A stretch of 64,000 nucleotides of DNA from DASQPA01 sp963756455 (GTDB lineage: Bacteria > Acidobacteriota > Thermoanaerobaculia > Multivoradales > UBA5704). This document shows, in pieces, positions 32,914 through 42,488 of the stretch. The stretch is taken from positions 1,736,001-1,800,000 of the forward strand of contig CAVWNC010000004.1 of the NCBI GenBank assembly GCA_963756455.1. Reading direction: 5' to 3'. A model generated the notes under the pieces. That model was given only the letters and a program-made list of their open reading frames with translations. It searched no databases and was not told where the DNA came from. Numbering within the stretch: position 1 is the stretch's first letter; the number at the start of each line of letters is the position of its first letter. The position numbers were made by a program, and so were the translations under genes.

Positions 32914-34134
32914 CTACTCGTAGCGCAGCGCGTCGATGGGGTCGAGGCGCGCGGCCTTGCCCGCCGGGTAGATGCCGAAGAAGATGCCGACCGCGGCCGA
33001 GAAGCCGAAGGCGAGCCCCACCGCCCACAGCGGCACGTGGGCCGGCGGCCAGTCGGGGAGGAGGTGGGAGACGAAGACCCCGGCGCCATAGCCCAGGGCG
33101 AGCCCCAGGCAGCCGCCGAGAAACGACAGGGTGACCGCCTCGATCAGGAACTGGACGAGGACGTCCTGGCGCCGGGCCCCCATCGCCTTGCGCACCCCGA
33201 TCTCCCGCGTCCTTTCGGTCACCGAGACCAGCATGATGTTCATGATGCCGATGCCGCCGACCAGGAGAGCGACCCCGACCACCCCCGCCACCACCGCCGT
33301 GATGCTCCCCAGGATGGTGCTGACGGTTTTCAAGATCTCGTCCTGGATGCGGACCTTGAAGTCGTCCGCCTGGTCGGCGTCCAGGTGGTGGCGCTGGCGC
33401 AGCAGATTGGTGATGCCGTCGCGCACCCGCTCGACGTCCTCGGTGCTCCGCGCCTGGAGGCGGAGTTGCACGACGTCGCCGGCGTTGCGGCCGAAGAGGG
33501 AGACCGCGGCGTCGAAGGGGACGAAGGCGCGGTCGTCCAGGTTCTCGCCCAGGGACTGGCCCTTTTTCTCCATCACCCCGATGACCGTCGCCGGGTAGGA
33601 GCCGACGTAGACTTCCTTCCCCACCGCGTCCGGCCCGAGGGCGAGCTCGTCGACGACCTTCTGACCGAGGACGATGACGTTTCGCCGATTGTCGAGGTCG
33701 ATGCGGGAGAAGAAGCGGCCGCGGTCGACGGCCGAGTTGGCGACTTCCTGGTAGTCCTGGTTGACGCCGTAGACGGCGCCGGGGTTGTACTTGCGGTCGC
33801 CGTGCTTCACCTGGGTCTGGCCGGCGAGGACGGGGGTGATGAGCCGGATGCCGGGGACGTGCTCGCGGATCGCTTTGCCGTCGTCCCAGGTGAGCTTGAC
33901 CTGCCGCGCCACCATCCCCGGATCGCGCCGGCCGAGGTCGGGCCGCACTTCCATGTAGGTCGCCCCCACCCCCTGGAGATCCTTGGTGATCATCTGCTGC
34001 AGGCCCTGGACGATCGACACTACGGCGATCACCGAGGCGACCCCGATGACGATCCCCAGGGTGGTGAGGCCCGAGCGCAGAGCGTTGGCCTTCAAGGCCG
34101 TCGCCGCGATCCGGAAGTTTTCGAGGAGGACCAC
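32914..34134 (-). CDS. MacB/FtsX-type ABC transporter permease (first copy)
   Basis: The 406-residue protein has the same architecture as its neighbour: N-terminal TM, MacB periplasmic domain, three C-terminal TMs, motif VSVTERTREIGVRKAMGAR, and a C-terminus DPIDALRYE shared with the second copy. The tandem pair arose by duplication. It follows the ATPase gene by 13 bp and precedes the second copy by 15 bp, so all three are co-transcribed. Confidence 0.92.
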   Translation of the reverse strand: MVLLENFRIAATALKANALRSGLTTLGIVIGVASVIAVVSIVQGLQQMITKDLQGVGATYMEVRPDLGRRDPGMVARQVKLTWDDGKAIREHVPGIRLITPVLAGQTQVKHGDRKYNPGAVYGVNQDYQEVANSAVDRGRFFSRIDLDNRRNVIVLGQKVVDELALGPDAVGKEVYVGSYPATVIGVMEKKGQSLGENLDDRAFVPFDAAVSLFGRNAGDVVQLRLQARSTEDVERVRDGITNLLRQRHHLDADQADDFKVRIQDEILKTVSTILGSITAVVAGVVGVALLVGGIGIMNIMLVSVTERTREIGVRKAMGARRQDVLVQFLIEAVTLSFLGGCLGLALGYGAGVFVSHLLPDWPPAHVPLWAVGLAFGFSAAVGIFFGIYPAGKAARLDPIDALRYE

Positions 34135-34147
34135 CCGGGTCGCTCCT

Positions 34148-34879
34148 TCAGGCGAGGGCCGATGTCGCCGGCATCGCAGGCGTGCCGGGCGTGGGGCGCA
34201 CCGTGGGGTGGTCGGCGACGACTTTGCCGTCCTTCAGCATCACCTGGCGGTCGGCGAAGGCGGCGATGTCGGGCTCGTGGGTGACGAGGATGACCGTGTT
34301 GCCGCCCTGGTGGAGCTGGGCGAAGAGCTCCATGATCTCCTCGGACGTCACCGAGTCGAGGTTGCCGGTGGGCTCGTCGGCCAAGAGGATCGAGGGGTTG
34401 TTGACGAGGGCGCGGGCGACCGCCACCCGCTGGCGCTGGCCGCCCGACAGCTCGTTCGGCTGGTGGGTCATGCGCTCGCCCAGGCCCACCCGCTCCAAGG
34501 CGCGCTTCGCCCGCTCCCGGCGCTCGCCGCGCGGCACCCCGGCGTAGATCAGGGGCAGCTCGACGTTGTGGAGCGCGTCGGTCCGGGCGAGGAGGTTGAA
34601 GGTCTGGAAGACGAAGCCGATCTCCTTGTTGCGGATGGCGGCGAGCTGCTGGTCGTCGAGCTCCTCGACCGCCACGCCGTTTAAGTGGTAGTGCCCGGAG
34701 CTCGGGGTGTCGAGGCAGCCCAAGAGGTTCATGAGGGTCGACTTGCCGCTCCCCGACGAGCCCATGATCGCCACGTACTCGCCGCGCTCGATCGCGAGGT
34801 CGACCCCGTTCAAGGCACGGACCTTCTCCGCCCCCATGTCGTAGACCTTGTGGATGTCCTTGAGGTCGATCAGCGGCAT
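34148..34879 (-). CDS. MacB/LolD-type ABC transporter ATP-binding protein
   Basis: The 243-residue ATPase has Walker A GSSGSGKST, Q-loop GFVFQTFNLL, signature LSGGQRQRVAVARAL, Walker B ILLADEPTG and His switch VTHEP. A short Pro/Ala tail ends it. It powers the FtsX-type permeases encoded just downstream. The upstream adaptor and TolC genes are separated from it by a palindromic repeat. Confidence 0.93.
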   Translation of the reverse strand: MPLIDLKDIHKVYDMGAEKVRALNGVDLAIERGEYVAIMGSSGSGKSTLMNLLGCLDTPSSGHYHLNGVAVEELDDQQLAAIRNKEIGFVFQTFNLLARTDALHNVELPLIYAGVPRGERRERAKRALERVGLGERMTHQPNELSGGQRQRVAVARALVNNPSILLADEPTGNLDSVTSEEIMELFAQLHQGGNTVILVTHEPDIAAFADRQVMLKDGKVVADHPTVRPTPGTPAMPATSALA

Positions 34880-34964
34880 CTGCCTTGTCTCCTGTGTCTA
34901 TTCCACTGCTACCCTAGCGTAGTAAGACCAACAAATAGGTCTCATCCCGGTGCTCTCGCAGCAA

Positions 34965-35073
34965 CCTTTCCTACCGTCATCCTGAGCGGAGCGAAGGATC
35001 TGGGCGGTGGGAGCCTTTCCTCACCCCAGATCCTTCGGTCGCTAGGGCTCCCTCCAGGATGACGGTAGGAAGG
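34965..35073. repeat. complete palindromic GTCATCCTGAG-type intergenic repeat
   Basis: CCTTTCCTACCGTCATCC at the left is mirrored by GGATGACGGTAGGAAGG at the right, and both arms carry GATCTGGG/CCCAGATC-like inner segments with GAGCGAAGGATC. At about 109 bp it could form a long hairpin. It separates the adaptor gene from the ATPase gene of the same efflux locus. Similar elements are at 59606-59713, with single arms at 9751 and 62205. Confidence 0.8.
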
Positions 35074-35148
35074 GTCGGCGCGAACCCACGGGTGGTAAGG
35101 GCGGCGTGAAACCATCCGGCTCAGGCCTCATCTGCTCGCCGTACGGCA

Positions 35149-36408
35149 CTAGCCCGTGCCCTTCTCGCCGGCCTTCTTGTCTTCCGTTTCGGTCGTCTTG
35201 CTGACCGCCACGGCGTCGCCGTCTTTCAAGTCGCGGAGGGTGCGGTAGGGGCCGGTGACGACCCTCTCCCCGGCTTTGAGGCCGGCGGTGATCTCGACTC
35301 GGGTGTCGTCGGAGATCGCGGTCGTCACCGGGACCTGGTGCGCCTTCCCCCCGGCGACCGTGAAGACCACCTTGATCTCCTCGGCGTCCGTGTCCGTCTT
35401 CTTGTCCGTGCCCTTGTCCGTGTCCGTCTTCTTCGCTTCGAGCGGCGGCCGTTCGACCACCGCCTGGATGGGGACGACCAGGGCCTGGGGGTGGAACGAG
35501 GCGCGGATCTCGGAGCGCACCGACATCCCGGGGCGCAGCCGCTCGTCGGCGTCGTCGAGGAGGATCTTGACCTCGAAGAAGGTGACGTCGGGCTGCGCCG
35601 GCTTGGAGAATCCGGAGCTCCCCACCTCGATGACCTTGCCGTGGTACTGCCGGGCAGGGACGGCGTCGACCTTGACGACCGCGGTCTGCCCCACCCGGAC
35701 GTCGACGATCTCGGTCTCGTCGACGTCGACCTTGGCGAGGATCTCCGAGAGGTCGGCGATGGTGCCGATGATCGAGCCCGGCATGTTCATGGTGCCGGAG
35801 ACGACGACCTCCCCCTGCTCGGCGTTCAATTTGACGACGCGGCCCGAGAGCGGTGCATAGATCGTCGTCTTGGTGAGGTCGTCGGCCGCCTTGACGAGGT
35901 TGGCGTTCGCCTGCTCGACCGCCTGGCGGGCCTCCTCGACCTCGAGCCGGGCCGAGGTCTCCGCGAGCTCCGCCGTCTGCAGCTGCTCCAGCGGGATGAC
36001 CCCCTGGCGGTTGAGGTTCCGCGCCCGCTCGGCCCGGATGTGGGCGTCGGCGAGCTGCGCCTGGGCCTTGGCGACCGCCGTCTGCGAGCTCCGCAGCTGG
36101 GCGGCCCACTGGTCGCGGAGCGCGATGTAGGCCTGCTGCTCCAGACGGAGGAAGGGCTTGCCGGCCTCGATCCGGTCGCCCTCCTGGACGAAGAGCTTCT
36201 CGATCTTCCCCACCACGTGGGCCGAGATGTTGACCTTCTCCTTGGGATCGATGGCGCCGCTCGCCTTGATCACCTGGGCGATGTCCCGCGGGCTCGCCGC
36301 CTCGGCGTAGACCTTGGCTCCCGTCTCCCCCCGGCCGGCCCGGATGCTCGCGAAAACGATGCCGCCGAGGACTAAGACCCCGAGCGCGATCAGCAGGCCC
36401 TTCTTCAA
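35149..36408 (-). CDS. HlyD/MacA-like periplasmic adaptor of an efflux pump
   Basis: The TTG start at 36408 follows GGGGGGAG and overlaps the previous stop (TTGA), giving 419 residues opening with MKKGLLIALGVLVLGGIVFA, a membrane anchor. A barrel-sandwich segment follows (INISAHVVGKIEKLFVQEGD pattern near 70-95), a long coiled-coil hairpin (about 120-210), then TIYAPLSGRVVKLNAEQGEV and beta-barrel domains. Near the C-terminus is a repetitive charged DTDKGTDKKTDTD stretch. It would bridge the ABC permeases to TolC. Confidence 0.9.
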   Translation of the reverse strand: MKKGLLIALGVLVLGGIVFASIRAGRGETGAKVYAEAASPRDIAQVIKASGAIDPKEKVNISAHVVGKIEKLFVQEGDRIEAGKPFLRLEQQAYIALRDQWAAQLRSSQTAVAKAQAQLADAHIRAERARNLNRQGVIPLEQLQTAELAETSARLEVEEARQAVEQANANLVKAADDLTKTTIYAPLSGRVVKLNAEQGEVVVSGTMNMPGSIIGTIADLSEILAKVDVDETEIVDVRVGQTAVVKVDAVPARQYHGKVIEVGSSGFSKPAQPDVTFFEVKILLDDADERLRPGMSVRSEIRASFHPQALVVPIQAVVERPPLEAKKTDTDKGTDKKTDTDAEEIKVVFTVAGGKAHQVPVTTAISDDTRVEITAGLKAGERVVTGPYRTLRDLKDGDAVAVSKTTETEDKKAGEKGTG

Positions 36409-37112
36409 GCTCCCCCCTTGGCGTGGAGCGCCCAGAGCACTCCGCCCACCCGCAGGGCGACGACCAGGAGCCAGAGGGAGACGACCATCGTCGCCACCAG
36501 CTTCCGGCTCACCCGCGCCGCCAGCGCGTAGCCGACGATGAGGAGGGCCAGCGACCACAGGGTGAAGAGGTCGAGGCTCATGAGGAGAGCATGGGCGACC
36601 GGATGGGTCGCTTCGGGGGCGACGAAGCCGAGGTTTGAATGCAGGAGGTTTCCCGCCTGCATGTCCTTGAGCGAGATCTGCCCCCGCGACAGCACGACGG
36701 GAAGAGTGAGGAGGGCGGACAGGGCGGACGGCATGGAAGCATGGAGCGAGACGGCGAGGCTCCGGTGATAGTCGAGCTCTCCCCCGAAGAGGTTCAGGAG
36801 GAGGAAGATCGCCGGGACGAGAAAGAAGAAGGCCGGCGCCAGGACGACGATCGCGGCGATCGAGAAGGCCTTGACGGCGGGGAGGACCCGTTCCTCGCTC
36901 CCCGGCGGCAGCTGCTGCCCCTGAGCCTCCATCTGCTCGCGAACCCCGGCCACGAAATCGACCTTCTGGAAGGATAAGAGCGCCACCCCGCTCCCCAGGA
37001 CATAGAGGGCGAGGAAGGCGACGAGCCAGGTCGGCCGCTCGGCGATCGAGCGGAAGGTGGCAACCGGCGACACCAGGACGCCGAGCAGCCGGCCGAAGCT
37101 AGTGTCCTCCAT
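36405..37112 (-). CDS. YIP1-family membrane protein
   Basis: The 235-residue protein opens MEDTSFGRLLGVLVSPVATF and continues RSIAERPTWLVAFLALYVLG, the typical start of bacterial YIP1-like proteins (P-x-xTF-xxIxxxP). About five TM helices follow. It lies between the TolC and adaptor genes, overlapping both, so it belongs to the efflux operon. A role in assembly or regulation of the pump is inference only. Confidence 0.8.
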   Translation of the reverse strand: MEDTSFGRLLGVLVSPVATFRSIAERPTWLVAFLALYVLGSGVALLSFQKVDFVAGVREQMEAQGQQLPPGSEERVLPAVKAFSIAAIVVLAPAFFFLVPAIFLLLNLFGGELDYHRSLAVSLHASMPSALSALLTLPVVLSRGQISLKDMQAGNLLHSNLGFVAPEATHPVAHALLMSLDLFTLWSLALLIVGYALAARVSRKLVATMVVSLWLLVVALRVGGVLWALHAKGGA

Positions 37113-38907
37113 GGCTCCCGTTTCCCGTAGCCGCGGGGGGAGGAGGAGGCGGAGCCGGAGCCGGATTGGCCGGCGTCCCCGGAGCCGGATTCGCCGGTGT
37201 CGCCGGAGTCGGGACCGGTCCGGGCGGCAGGGAACCGGGGGCGGGCGTGTTGGGCTGCCCCTCCTTGACCACCGCCGGCGTCTGCCGGCTGGGCTCGTAG
37301 GCCTCGATGGCGCTGTTGCGGAAGCTGAAGCGCTGGACCGGCGGCTCGTCGTCGGCGACGACGACCCCCGAGGCCTCCAGCAGGCGCCCGGTGGCGCGAT
37401 AGTACTCGGCTAAAGCCCGACGGTACTGGACGATGGCGCTCACCTCGACGCTCCGGGCCATGGTCAGCTGGGTCTGGATGCTCGTGATCTCGAAGCTCGT
37501 CGACATGCCGTTCTCGTACTTCTTGCGCTCGGCGTCGAGGTTCTTCTCCTGGAAGCCGCGCGAGGCCTTGGAGGCGTCGATCTGCTTGACCGCCGTCTCC
37601 ACCCCGCGCGCCGCCGTGCGCACCTCGGTCAGCACCTGGGTGCGCAGCGAGTCGAGCGTGATCTTCGCCTTCTCGTAGTCGAGGTCGGCGCTGACGCTCT
37701 GGGCGCGCGCGGCACGGTTCTGGATCGGGATGGTCAGCTTGAGCTCCCCCTGCCAGGTGGGAAAGTCGAAGCCGTCGATCTGCCGGTTGGCTCCGGAGAG
37801 GTCGGCGCCGACGCCGTTGTAGCCGTAGGAGGCGATGAGGTCGAGCTCCGGCTTCTTCTGCGCGCGGAAGAACTTGGCGTCTACCTTGTAGCGGTCGACC
37901 GTGAGCTGCTGGGTTTTGACGTCTGTCCGCCGCTCCAGGGCGGTCCTCACCGCGTCGGCGAGGTTGATCTGGACGTGCTCGGTCTCCGCCTCGGTGACCG
38001 GCTTGATCTCCTTCGTCCACAGGTCGCCGTTCGGCAGGTTGACGAACTGCCGCAGGGCGTCCGCGGCGTTCTCCGCCGCCGCCTGGGCGGTGATGATCGT
38101 CTCCTCGCTCGTCGCGATCTGGGCGGCGCTCTGCACCAGCTCCAGGGGCGCCATCGTCCCCACCTGGACCTGCACCTTGTTGCGCTCGTGGAGCTCCTTG
38201 GCGAGGTCCAGGCTCTCCTGGGCGACGCCCACCTGGGCGCGCGCCTCGACCAGGTTCCAGTAGGCGTCGATCGCCTGTTGCAGGATGCCGGTCACCTGGA
38301 GCTCGAACTGCTGACGGCTGATGGCGCTGTTCGCTTGCGCGACCAGGAGCAGGTGGTCGGTCGACAGCTCTCCATAGTTGCGCAACAAAGGCTGGGTGTA
38401 GGAGAACTTCAATCCCGAGGTGTACGTAGGATTGATGAGGTTGAGGTCCGATTCCGACCGGGCGATCTGGGGGCCGACCGAGAGGGTGCCGCCGTAGGGG
38501 AAGAGCTGGCTCAGGCCGAGAGAGACGAGCTCGCCCTTCGAGCTCGAGGCGAGGAAGCGCGAGATGGTCGCTTCCCGGCTGTCGGCAGCCATCAGGTCGC
38601 CGACGCCCGTCAGGTCGTAGATCCCCAGGGCCTGGTAGACCCCGAGGGCCGCCTGTTGGCGGGTGTAGCGCTGGAGGACGACGCCCAGGTTCTGCGCCAG
38701 GGTGAGCTCGATGACCTGCTCCAGGCTGAGCTCGACCACGTTGTCCTTGACGACGAGCGGGGGGGCGGCGGCCGCCGGGCCGTTCGTCCGGAGCTCCAGC
38801 TGGGCCGGGTAGACCGGGCCGGCGGCGAGCACGACGAGCAGGGCGGCCAGGGCCCGGCGTCCCGAGCTCCCGCGCCGGCCGTGATGCGATGACTGACGAT
38901 CGTTCAT
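37099..38907 (-). CDS. TolC-family outer membrane efflux protein
   Basis: The 602-residue protein has a signal peptide (ALAALLVVLAAGPVYPA) and two repeated long alpha-helical segments of OEP type. Examples are LSLEQVIELTLAQNLGVVLQ near the start of repeat 1 and VQINLADAVRTALERRTDVK in repeat 2; the helix-barrel feature GLKFSYTQPLLRN is also present. The C-terminus is a long Pro/Ala/Gly-rich tail (about 530-602), longer than usual TolC. First gene of the efflux operon, forming the outer membrane channel. Confidence 0.9.
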   Translation of the reverse strand: MNDRQSSHHGRRGSSGRRALAALLVVLAAGPVYPAQLELRTNGPAAAAPPLVVKDNVVELSLEQVIELTLAQNLGVVLQRYTRQQAALGVYQALGIYDLTGVGDLMAADSREATISRFLASSSKGELVSLGLSQLFPYGGTLSVGPQIARSESDLNLINPTYTSGLKFSYTQPLLRNYGELSTDHLLLVAQANSAISRQQFELQVTGILQQAIDAYWNLVEARAQVGVAQESLDLAKELHERNKVQVQVGTMAPLELVQSAAQIATSEETIITAQAAAENAADALRQFVNLPNGDLWTKEIKPVTEAETEHVQINLADAVRTALERRTDVKTQQLTVDRYKVDAKFFRAQKKPELDLIASYGYNGVGADLSGANRQIDGFDFPTWQGELKLTIPIQNRAARAQSVSADLDYEKAKITLDSLRTQVLTEVRTAARGVETAVKQIDASKASRGFQEKNLDAERKKYENGMSTSFEITSIQTQLTMARSVEVSAIVQYRRALAEYYRATGRLLEASGVVVADDEPPVQRFSFRNSAIEAYEPSRQTPAVVKEGQPNTPAPGSLPPGPVPTPATPANPAPGTPANPAPAPPPPPPAATGNGSHGGH

Positions 38908-39016
38908 GAAAGAGCCCCTTCAGGAATCCATACGGGTTGACGTTCTCGGCGAACATACCCCGGGGACGGCCGTGGTCGGGCCGTCCAGTCTCTGGTACGA
39001 GTTCGACGGCAAAAGG

Positions 39017-39832
39017 TTATCTCACCCCGGCCCGGTTCGACACCGCCCGGAGGAGCGCGATGGTATAAGGATGTTGCGGACGGGCGAAGAGCTCGGCCGT
39101 CCGCCCCTCCTCGACGATCCGCCCGGCATAGAGAACCGCCACCCGGTCGGCCAGGTGGGCCACCGCGGCGAGGTCGTGGGCGATGAGCAGCAGGGCGAGC
39201 CCCAAGGTCTCGCGGAGGCCGGCGAGGAGGTTCAGGATCTGCGCCCGGACCGAAACGTCGAGCGCCGAGGTCGGCTCGTCGGCCACCAGGAGGTCGGGCC
39301 CGGTGGCGAGCGCCCGCGCGATCCCCACCCGCTGCCGTTGGCCGCCCGAGAGCTCGTGGGGATAGCGGCCGGCGAGGTCCGGCGCGAGGCCCACCCGGAC
39401 GAGGAGGTCGGCCGCCGCCCGCTCGCGCTCGCGGCGGCCGAGATCGGTGTGCACGGCGAGCGGCTCGGCGATCGCCCGGCCGACCGTGAAACGCGGATCG
39501 AGCGCGGCCTGGGAGTCCTGGAAGATCATCTGGAAGCGCCGCCTAAGCCGCCGCAGCTCGGCAGGCGGGAGCGTCGAGAGGTCCGCGCCGTCGAAGCGGA
39601 CGCTCCCCGCGGTCGGCTTGAGAAGGTAGAGGGCCGAGCGGGCGAGGGTCGTCTTGCCGCTCCCCGACTCCCCCACCAGGGCCACGCATTCGCCCCGCGC
39701 CACGTCCAGGTCGACCCCGTCGACCGCCCGCCGCCATGCCGGCGATCCGCCCTCCCCCCGCTTCCAGGCGAACCGGCGGCGGTTTAAGGGATAGTCCTTG
39801 GTGAGCCCGCGGATCTCCAGGAGGGCGCTCAT
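39017..39832 (-). CDS. oligopeptide/dipeptide ABC transporter ATPase (OppF/DppF-like)
   Basis: The 271-residue ATPase has Walker A GESGSGKTT, Q-loop FQMIFQDSQAALDPR, signature LSGGQRQRVGIARAL, Walker B LLVADEPTSALD, and a C-terminal HPYTIALLRAV block specific to Opp/Dpp ATPases. It overlaps the DppD-like gene by 4 bp (ATGA). No permease or binding protein is in the window, so partners must lie elsewhere. Confidence 0.9.
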   Translation of the reverse strand: MSALLEIRGLTKDYPLNRRRFAWKRGEGGSPAWRRAVDGVDLDVARGECVALVGESGSGKTTLARSALYLLKPTAGSVRFDGADLSTLPPAELRRLRRRFQMIFQDSQAALDPRFTVGRAIAEPLAVHTDLGRRERERAAADLLVRVGLAPDLAGRYPHELSGGQRQRVGIARALATGPDLLVADEPTSALDVSVRAQILNLLAGLRETLGLALLLIAHDLAAVAHLADRVAVLYAGRIVEEGRTAELFARPQHPYTIALLRAVSNRAGVR

Positions 39833-40881
39833 GCGGCGGCTCCCGGCGGGGCTGGCGGCACCGGCGGCGGCCGATGCAGAAAACAGCGCGCCCGCCGTCC
39901 GCCGCCGATCGGGTAGAGCTCCGGGCGCTCCCCTTGGCAGGGCGCGAAGGCCTCGGCGCAGCGCGGCACGAAGGCGCAGCCCACGGGGAGGGCGCCGGGC
40001 GAAGGCGGCTGGCCGGGGATGGCCGGCAGGGGCTGTCGGGAGCCGGCGGTCGCCGCGTCGAGCCGCGGCAGGGAGGCGAGGAGGGCGCGGGTGTAGGGGT
40101 GGGCGGGATGGGCGAGGAGCTCGCCCACCGGCGCCTCCTCGACGACCTCGCCGGCATAGAGGACGACCGCCCGGTCGCAGGTCTCGGCGACGACCCCGAA
40201 ATCGTGGGTGATGAGGAGGACGGCGAGCCCCAGCTCGTCCCGCAGGCGGAGGAGGAGGGCGAGAACCTGGGCCTGGACGGTGACGTCGAGCGCCGTCGTC
40301 GGCTCGTCGGCGAGGAGCAGGTCGGGGCCGGCGGCGAGCGCCATGGCGATCATCACCCGCTGGCGCTGGCCGCCCGAGAGCTGGTGGGGATAGTCGGCGA
40401 GGCGCCGCCGCGGCTCGGGGAGGGCGACCAGGTCGAGCAGGCGCACCGCCTCATCCCGCGCCGTCTTCCGGGAGAGCGGGCGGGAGAGCGGCCGGTGGGC
40501 GCGGAGCGCCTCGGTGACCTGGAAGCCGATCGAGAAGACCGGGTTGAGCGCCGAGGCCGGTTCCTGGAAGATCATCCCCACCCGCCCACCGCGCACCTGC
40601 CGCAGCTGGCGTGGCGGCAGGGTGAGGAGATCCTCCCCCGTCGGGGCCAGGCGGATCCGGCCGCTCACCCGGGCGTCGGCGGGGGTGAGACCGAGGATGG
40701 CGAGGGCGGTCAGGCTCTTGCCCGACCCCGACTCCCCCACCAGGCCGACGATCTCGCCGCGGGAGACGGCGAACGAGACCCCGCGCACCGCCTCGACCGG
40801 CCGGCTGCCGCGCCGGCTGCCTCCCCCACCGGCGAAGCTCACCCGGAGGTCGTCGATCGTCAGGAGGTCGGGCGCGCTCAA
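39829..40881 (-). CDS. oligopeptide/dipeptide ABC transporter ATPase (OppD/DppD-like)
   Basis: The 350-residue ATPase has Walker A GESGSGKSL, MIFQEPASALNPVFSIG, signature LSGGQRQRVMIAMAL, Walker B LLLADEPTTALD and a C-terminal oligo_HPY region with HPYTRALLASLPRL and CAFVPRCAEAFAPC (a conserved Cys pattern for an Fe-S or metal site in OppD). It is co-transcribed with the M17 aminopeptidase gene 7 bp upstream, suggesting a peptide import and degradation unit. Confidence 0.9.
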   Translation of the reverse strand: MSAPDLLTIDDLRVSFAGGGGSRRGSRPVEAVRGVSFAVSRGEIVGLVGESGSGKSLTALAILGLTPADARVSGRIRLAPTGEDLLTLPPRQLRQVRGGRVGMIFQEPASALNPVFSIGFQVTEALRAHRPLSRPLSRKTARDEAVRLLDLVALPEPRRRLADYPHQLSGGQRQRVMIAMALAAGPDLLLADEPTTALDVTVQAQVLALLLRLRDELGLAVLLITHDFGVVAETCDRAVVLYAGEVVEEAPVGELLAHPAHPYTRALLASLPRLDAATAGSRQPLPAIPGQPPSPGALPVGCAFVPRCAEAFAPCQGERPELYPIGGGRRARCFLHRPPPVPPAPPGAAA

Positions 40882-40888
40882 AAGTGTC

Positions 40889-42385
40889 TCAAACTCCGGC
40901 CAGCCGGCGCAGGTAGTCGAGGGTCAGGGCGACCCCGTAGCCGGTCGCCCCCGGGGTCTCCGGGTGGTCGCGGCCGACGTGCGCCGCCCCGGCGGTGTCG
41001 AAGTGCGCCCAGCGGGTGAGCCCGCCGACGAACTGGGACAGGAAGGCGGCGGCCGTGCTCGCCCCTCCCCAGCGGCCCGCCGAATTGCGGAGGTCGGCGT
41101 GCATCCCCTTCATCTCCTCCAGGTGCTCGGGCCACATCGGAAGGCGCCAGAGCCGCTCGCCGGTCCGTTCCGCCGCCTCAAGGAGAGCGCCGGCGAGCTC
41201 GTCGTCGGGAGTGAAGAGGCCGGCCGCGTGGGGGCCCAGGGCGACGACGCAGGCGCCGGTCAGAGTGGAGAATTCGAGCAGCACCTCCGCCCCCTCCTCG
41301 CTCGCCAGCGTCATGGCGTCGGCGAGGACGAGGCGCCCCTCGGCGTCGGTGTTGGTGATCTCGACCGTCCGGCCATTCGCGAAGCGGAGGACGTCGCCGG
41401 GGCGGTAGGCGCGACGGTCGATCAGGTTCTCGGCGACCGGCACGTAGAACCGCAGGCGCAGCGGCAACGCCAACCCGCCGGCCGCCCAGGCGAGCGCCAG
41501 GACGGAGCAGGCGCCGCACTTGTCGTACTTCATCTCGTCCATGCCGTCCGCCGTCTTGATCGAATACCCGCCGGAGTCGAAGGTCACCCCCTTGCCCACC
41601 AGGGCGACGACCGGCCCGGTCTCCCCCACCTCCAGGCGGAGCAGCCGGGGCGGCTCCGAGCCCCCGGCGCCCACCGCGAGGAGTCCCCCCATCCCTCGCC
41701 GGGCGATCTCTTCCTCGCCGAGGACGGTGAAGCCCAAGCCCCGCTCCCGCGCCAGCTCCCCGGCCCGCTCTTCGAGCCAGGAGGGCGTCGCCACGTTGGC
41801 CGGGGCGTTGGCGAGATCGCGGGAGAGGGCGATCGCCGCCGCCACCTCGGTCATCCGCTCCACCGCCGCCCGGTAGGCCGCCTCCTCGCCGGCCGGCGGC
41901 AGGAGCGTCACCCCAGAGAGCCGCGGCCGTCCGGCGGTCCCGGCCGAGAGGAAGCGGTCGAAACGGTAGCCGGCGAGGCCGAGCACGCGGGCGATGCGCT
42001 CCGCCGCCGCCGCCCCGAGGGTCTCTCTGTGGCGCGGCAGGAGGACGGCGAGCCGGTCGACGCCGTTGGCCTGCGCCGTGGCGCCGAGCTTCACGAGCCA
42101 GGCCGAAAGCTTCCGCCAGGTCAGGTCCCGCGGCTCGCCCAGGCCCTGGAGGGCGATCGCCCCCGGCCCGCTCTCCTCCCCCCGCTCGACTTCCGTCTCG
42201 ACGGCCTGGCCCTCGCGCCCCAGCCACCCCGGCCGGGCCGCGGCGCGCGCCGCGGCGGCGCGTGCGGCCTCTTGAAGCCCCGCCGTCTCCGGCCTCTCGC
42301 CGCCCAGGCACGCGATCGCCAGCAGATCGCAGTCGAGCGCCTCCCGCGCTCCGACTTTGACCGGGACGGTGTTCCTCATTGCCAC
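40889..42385 (-). CDS. pepA: leucyl aminopeptidase, peptidase family M17
   Basis: The 498-residue two-domain enzyme has the M17 metal-site and catalytic motifs VGKGVTFDSGGYSIK, the nearby MKYDKCGA, and NTDAEGRLVLADAM. The N-terminal macrodomain-like part is divergent. It removes N-terminal residues from peptides using two metal ions; PepA proteins of some bacteria also bind DNA. It is the first gene of a three-gene unit with two peptide-ABC ATPases. Confidence 0.93.
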   Translation of the reverse strand: MAMRNTVPVKVGAREALDCDLLAIACLGGERPETAGLQEAARAAAARAAARPGWLGREGQAVETEVERGEESGPGAIALQGLGEPRDLTWRKLSAWLVKLGATAQANGVDRLAVLLPRHRETLGAAAAERIARVLGLAGYRFDRFLSAGTAGRPRLSGVTLLPPAGEEAAYRAAVERMTEVAAAIALSRDLANAPANVATPSWLEERAGELARERGLGFTVLGEEEIARRGMGGLLAVGAGGSEPPRLLRLEVGETGPVVALVGKGVTFDSGGYSIKTADGMDEMKYDKCGACSVLALAWAAGGLALPLRLRFYVPVAENLIDRRAYRPGDVLRFANGRTVEITNTDAEGRLVLADAMTLASEEGAEVLLEFSTLTGACVVALGPHAAGLFTPDDELAGALLEAAERTGERLWRLPMWPEHLEEMKGMHADLRNSAGRWGGASTAAAFLSQFVGGLTRWAHFDTAGAAHVGRDHPETPGATGYGVALTLDYLRRLAGV

Positions 42386-42488
42386 ATCTCCTAAAACAGC
42401 AAGACCCTAAGGTTCCACTCGCGACTCTTTGTTGGCGGCGGTATGCTATACGTATTCAACTGATTTTCAGGACGAACTTCGCGCCGAG

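Noticed and set aside
36794..38956. 720-residue minus-strand frame over TolC and YIP1 genes
   Set aside because: A high-GC shadow frame; Arg/Pro/Gly-rich composition and no domain, while the overlapping genes have clear family motifs.
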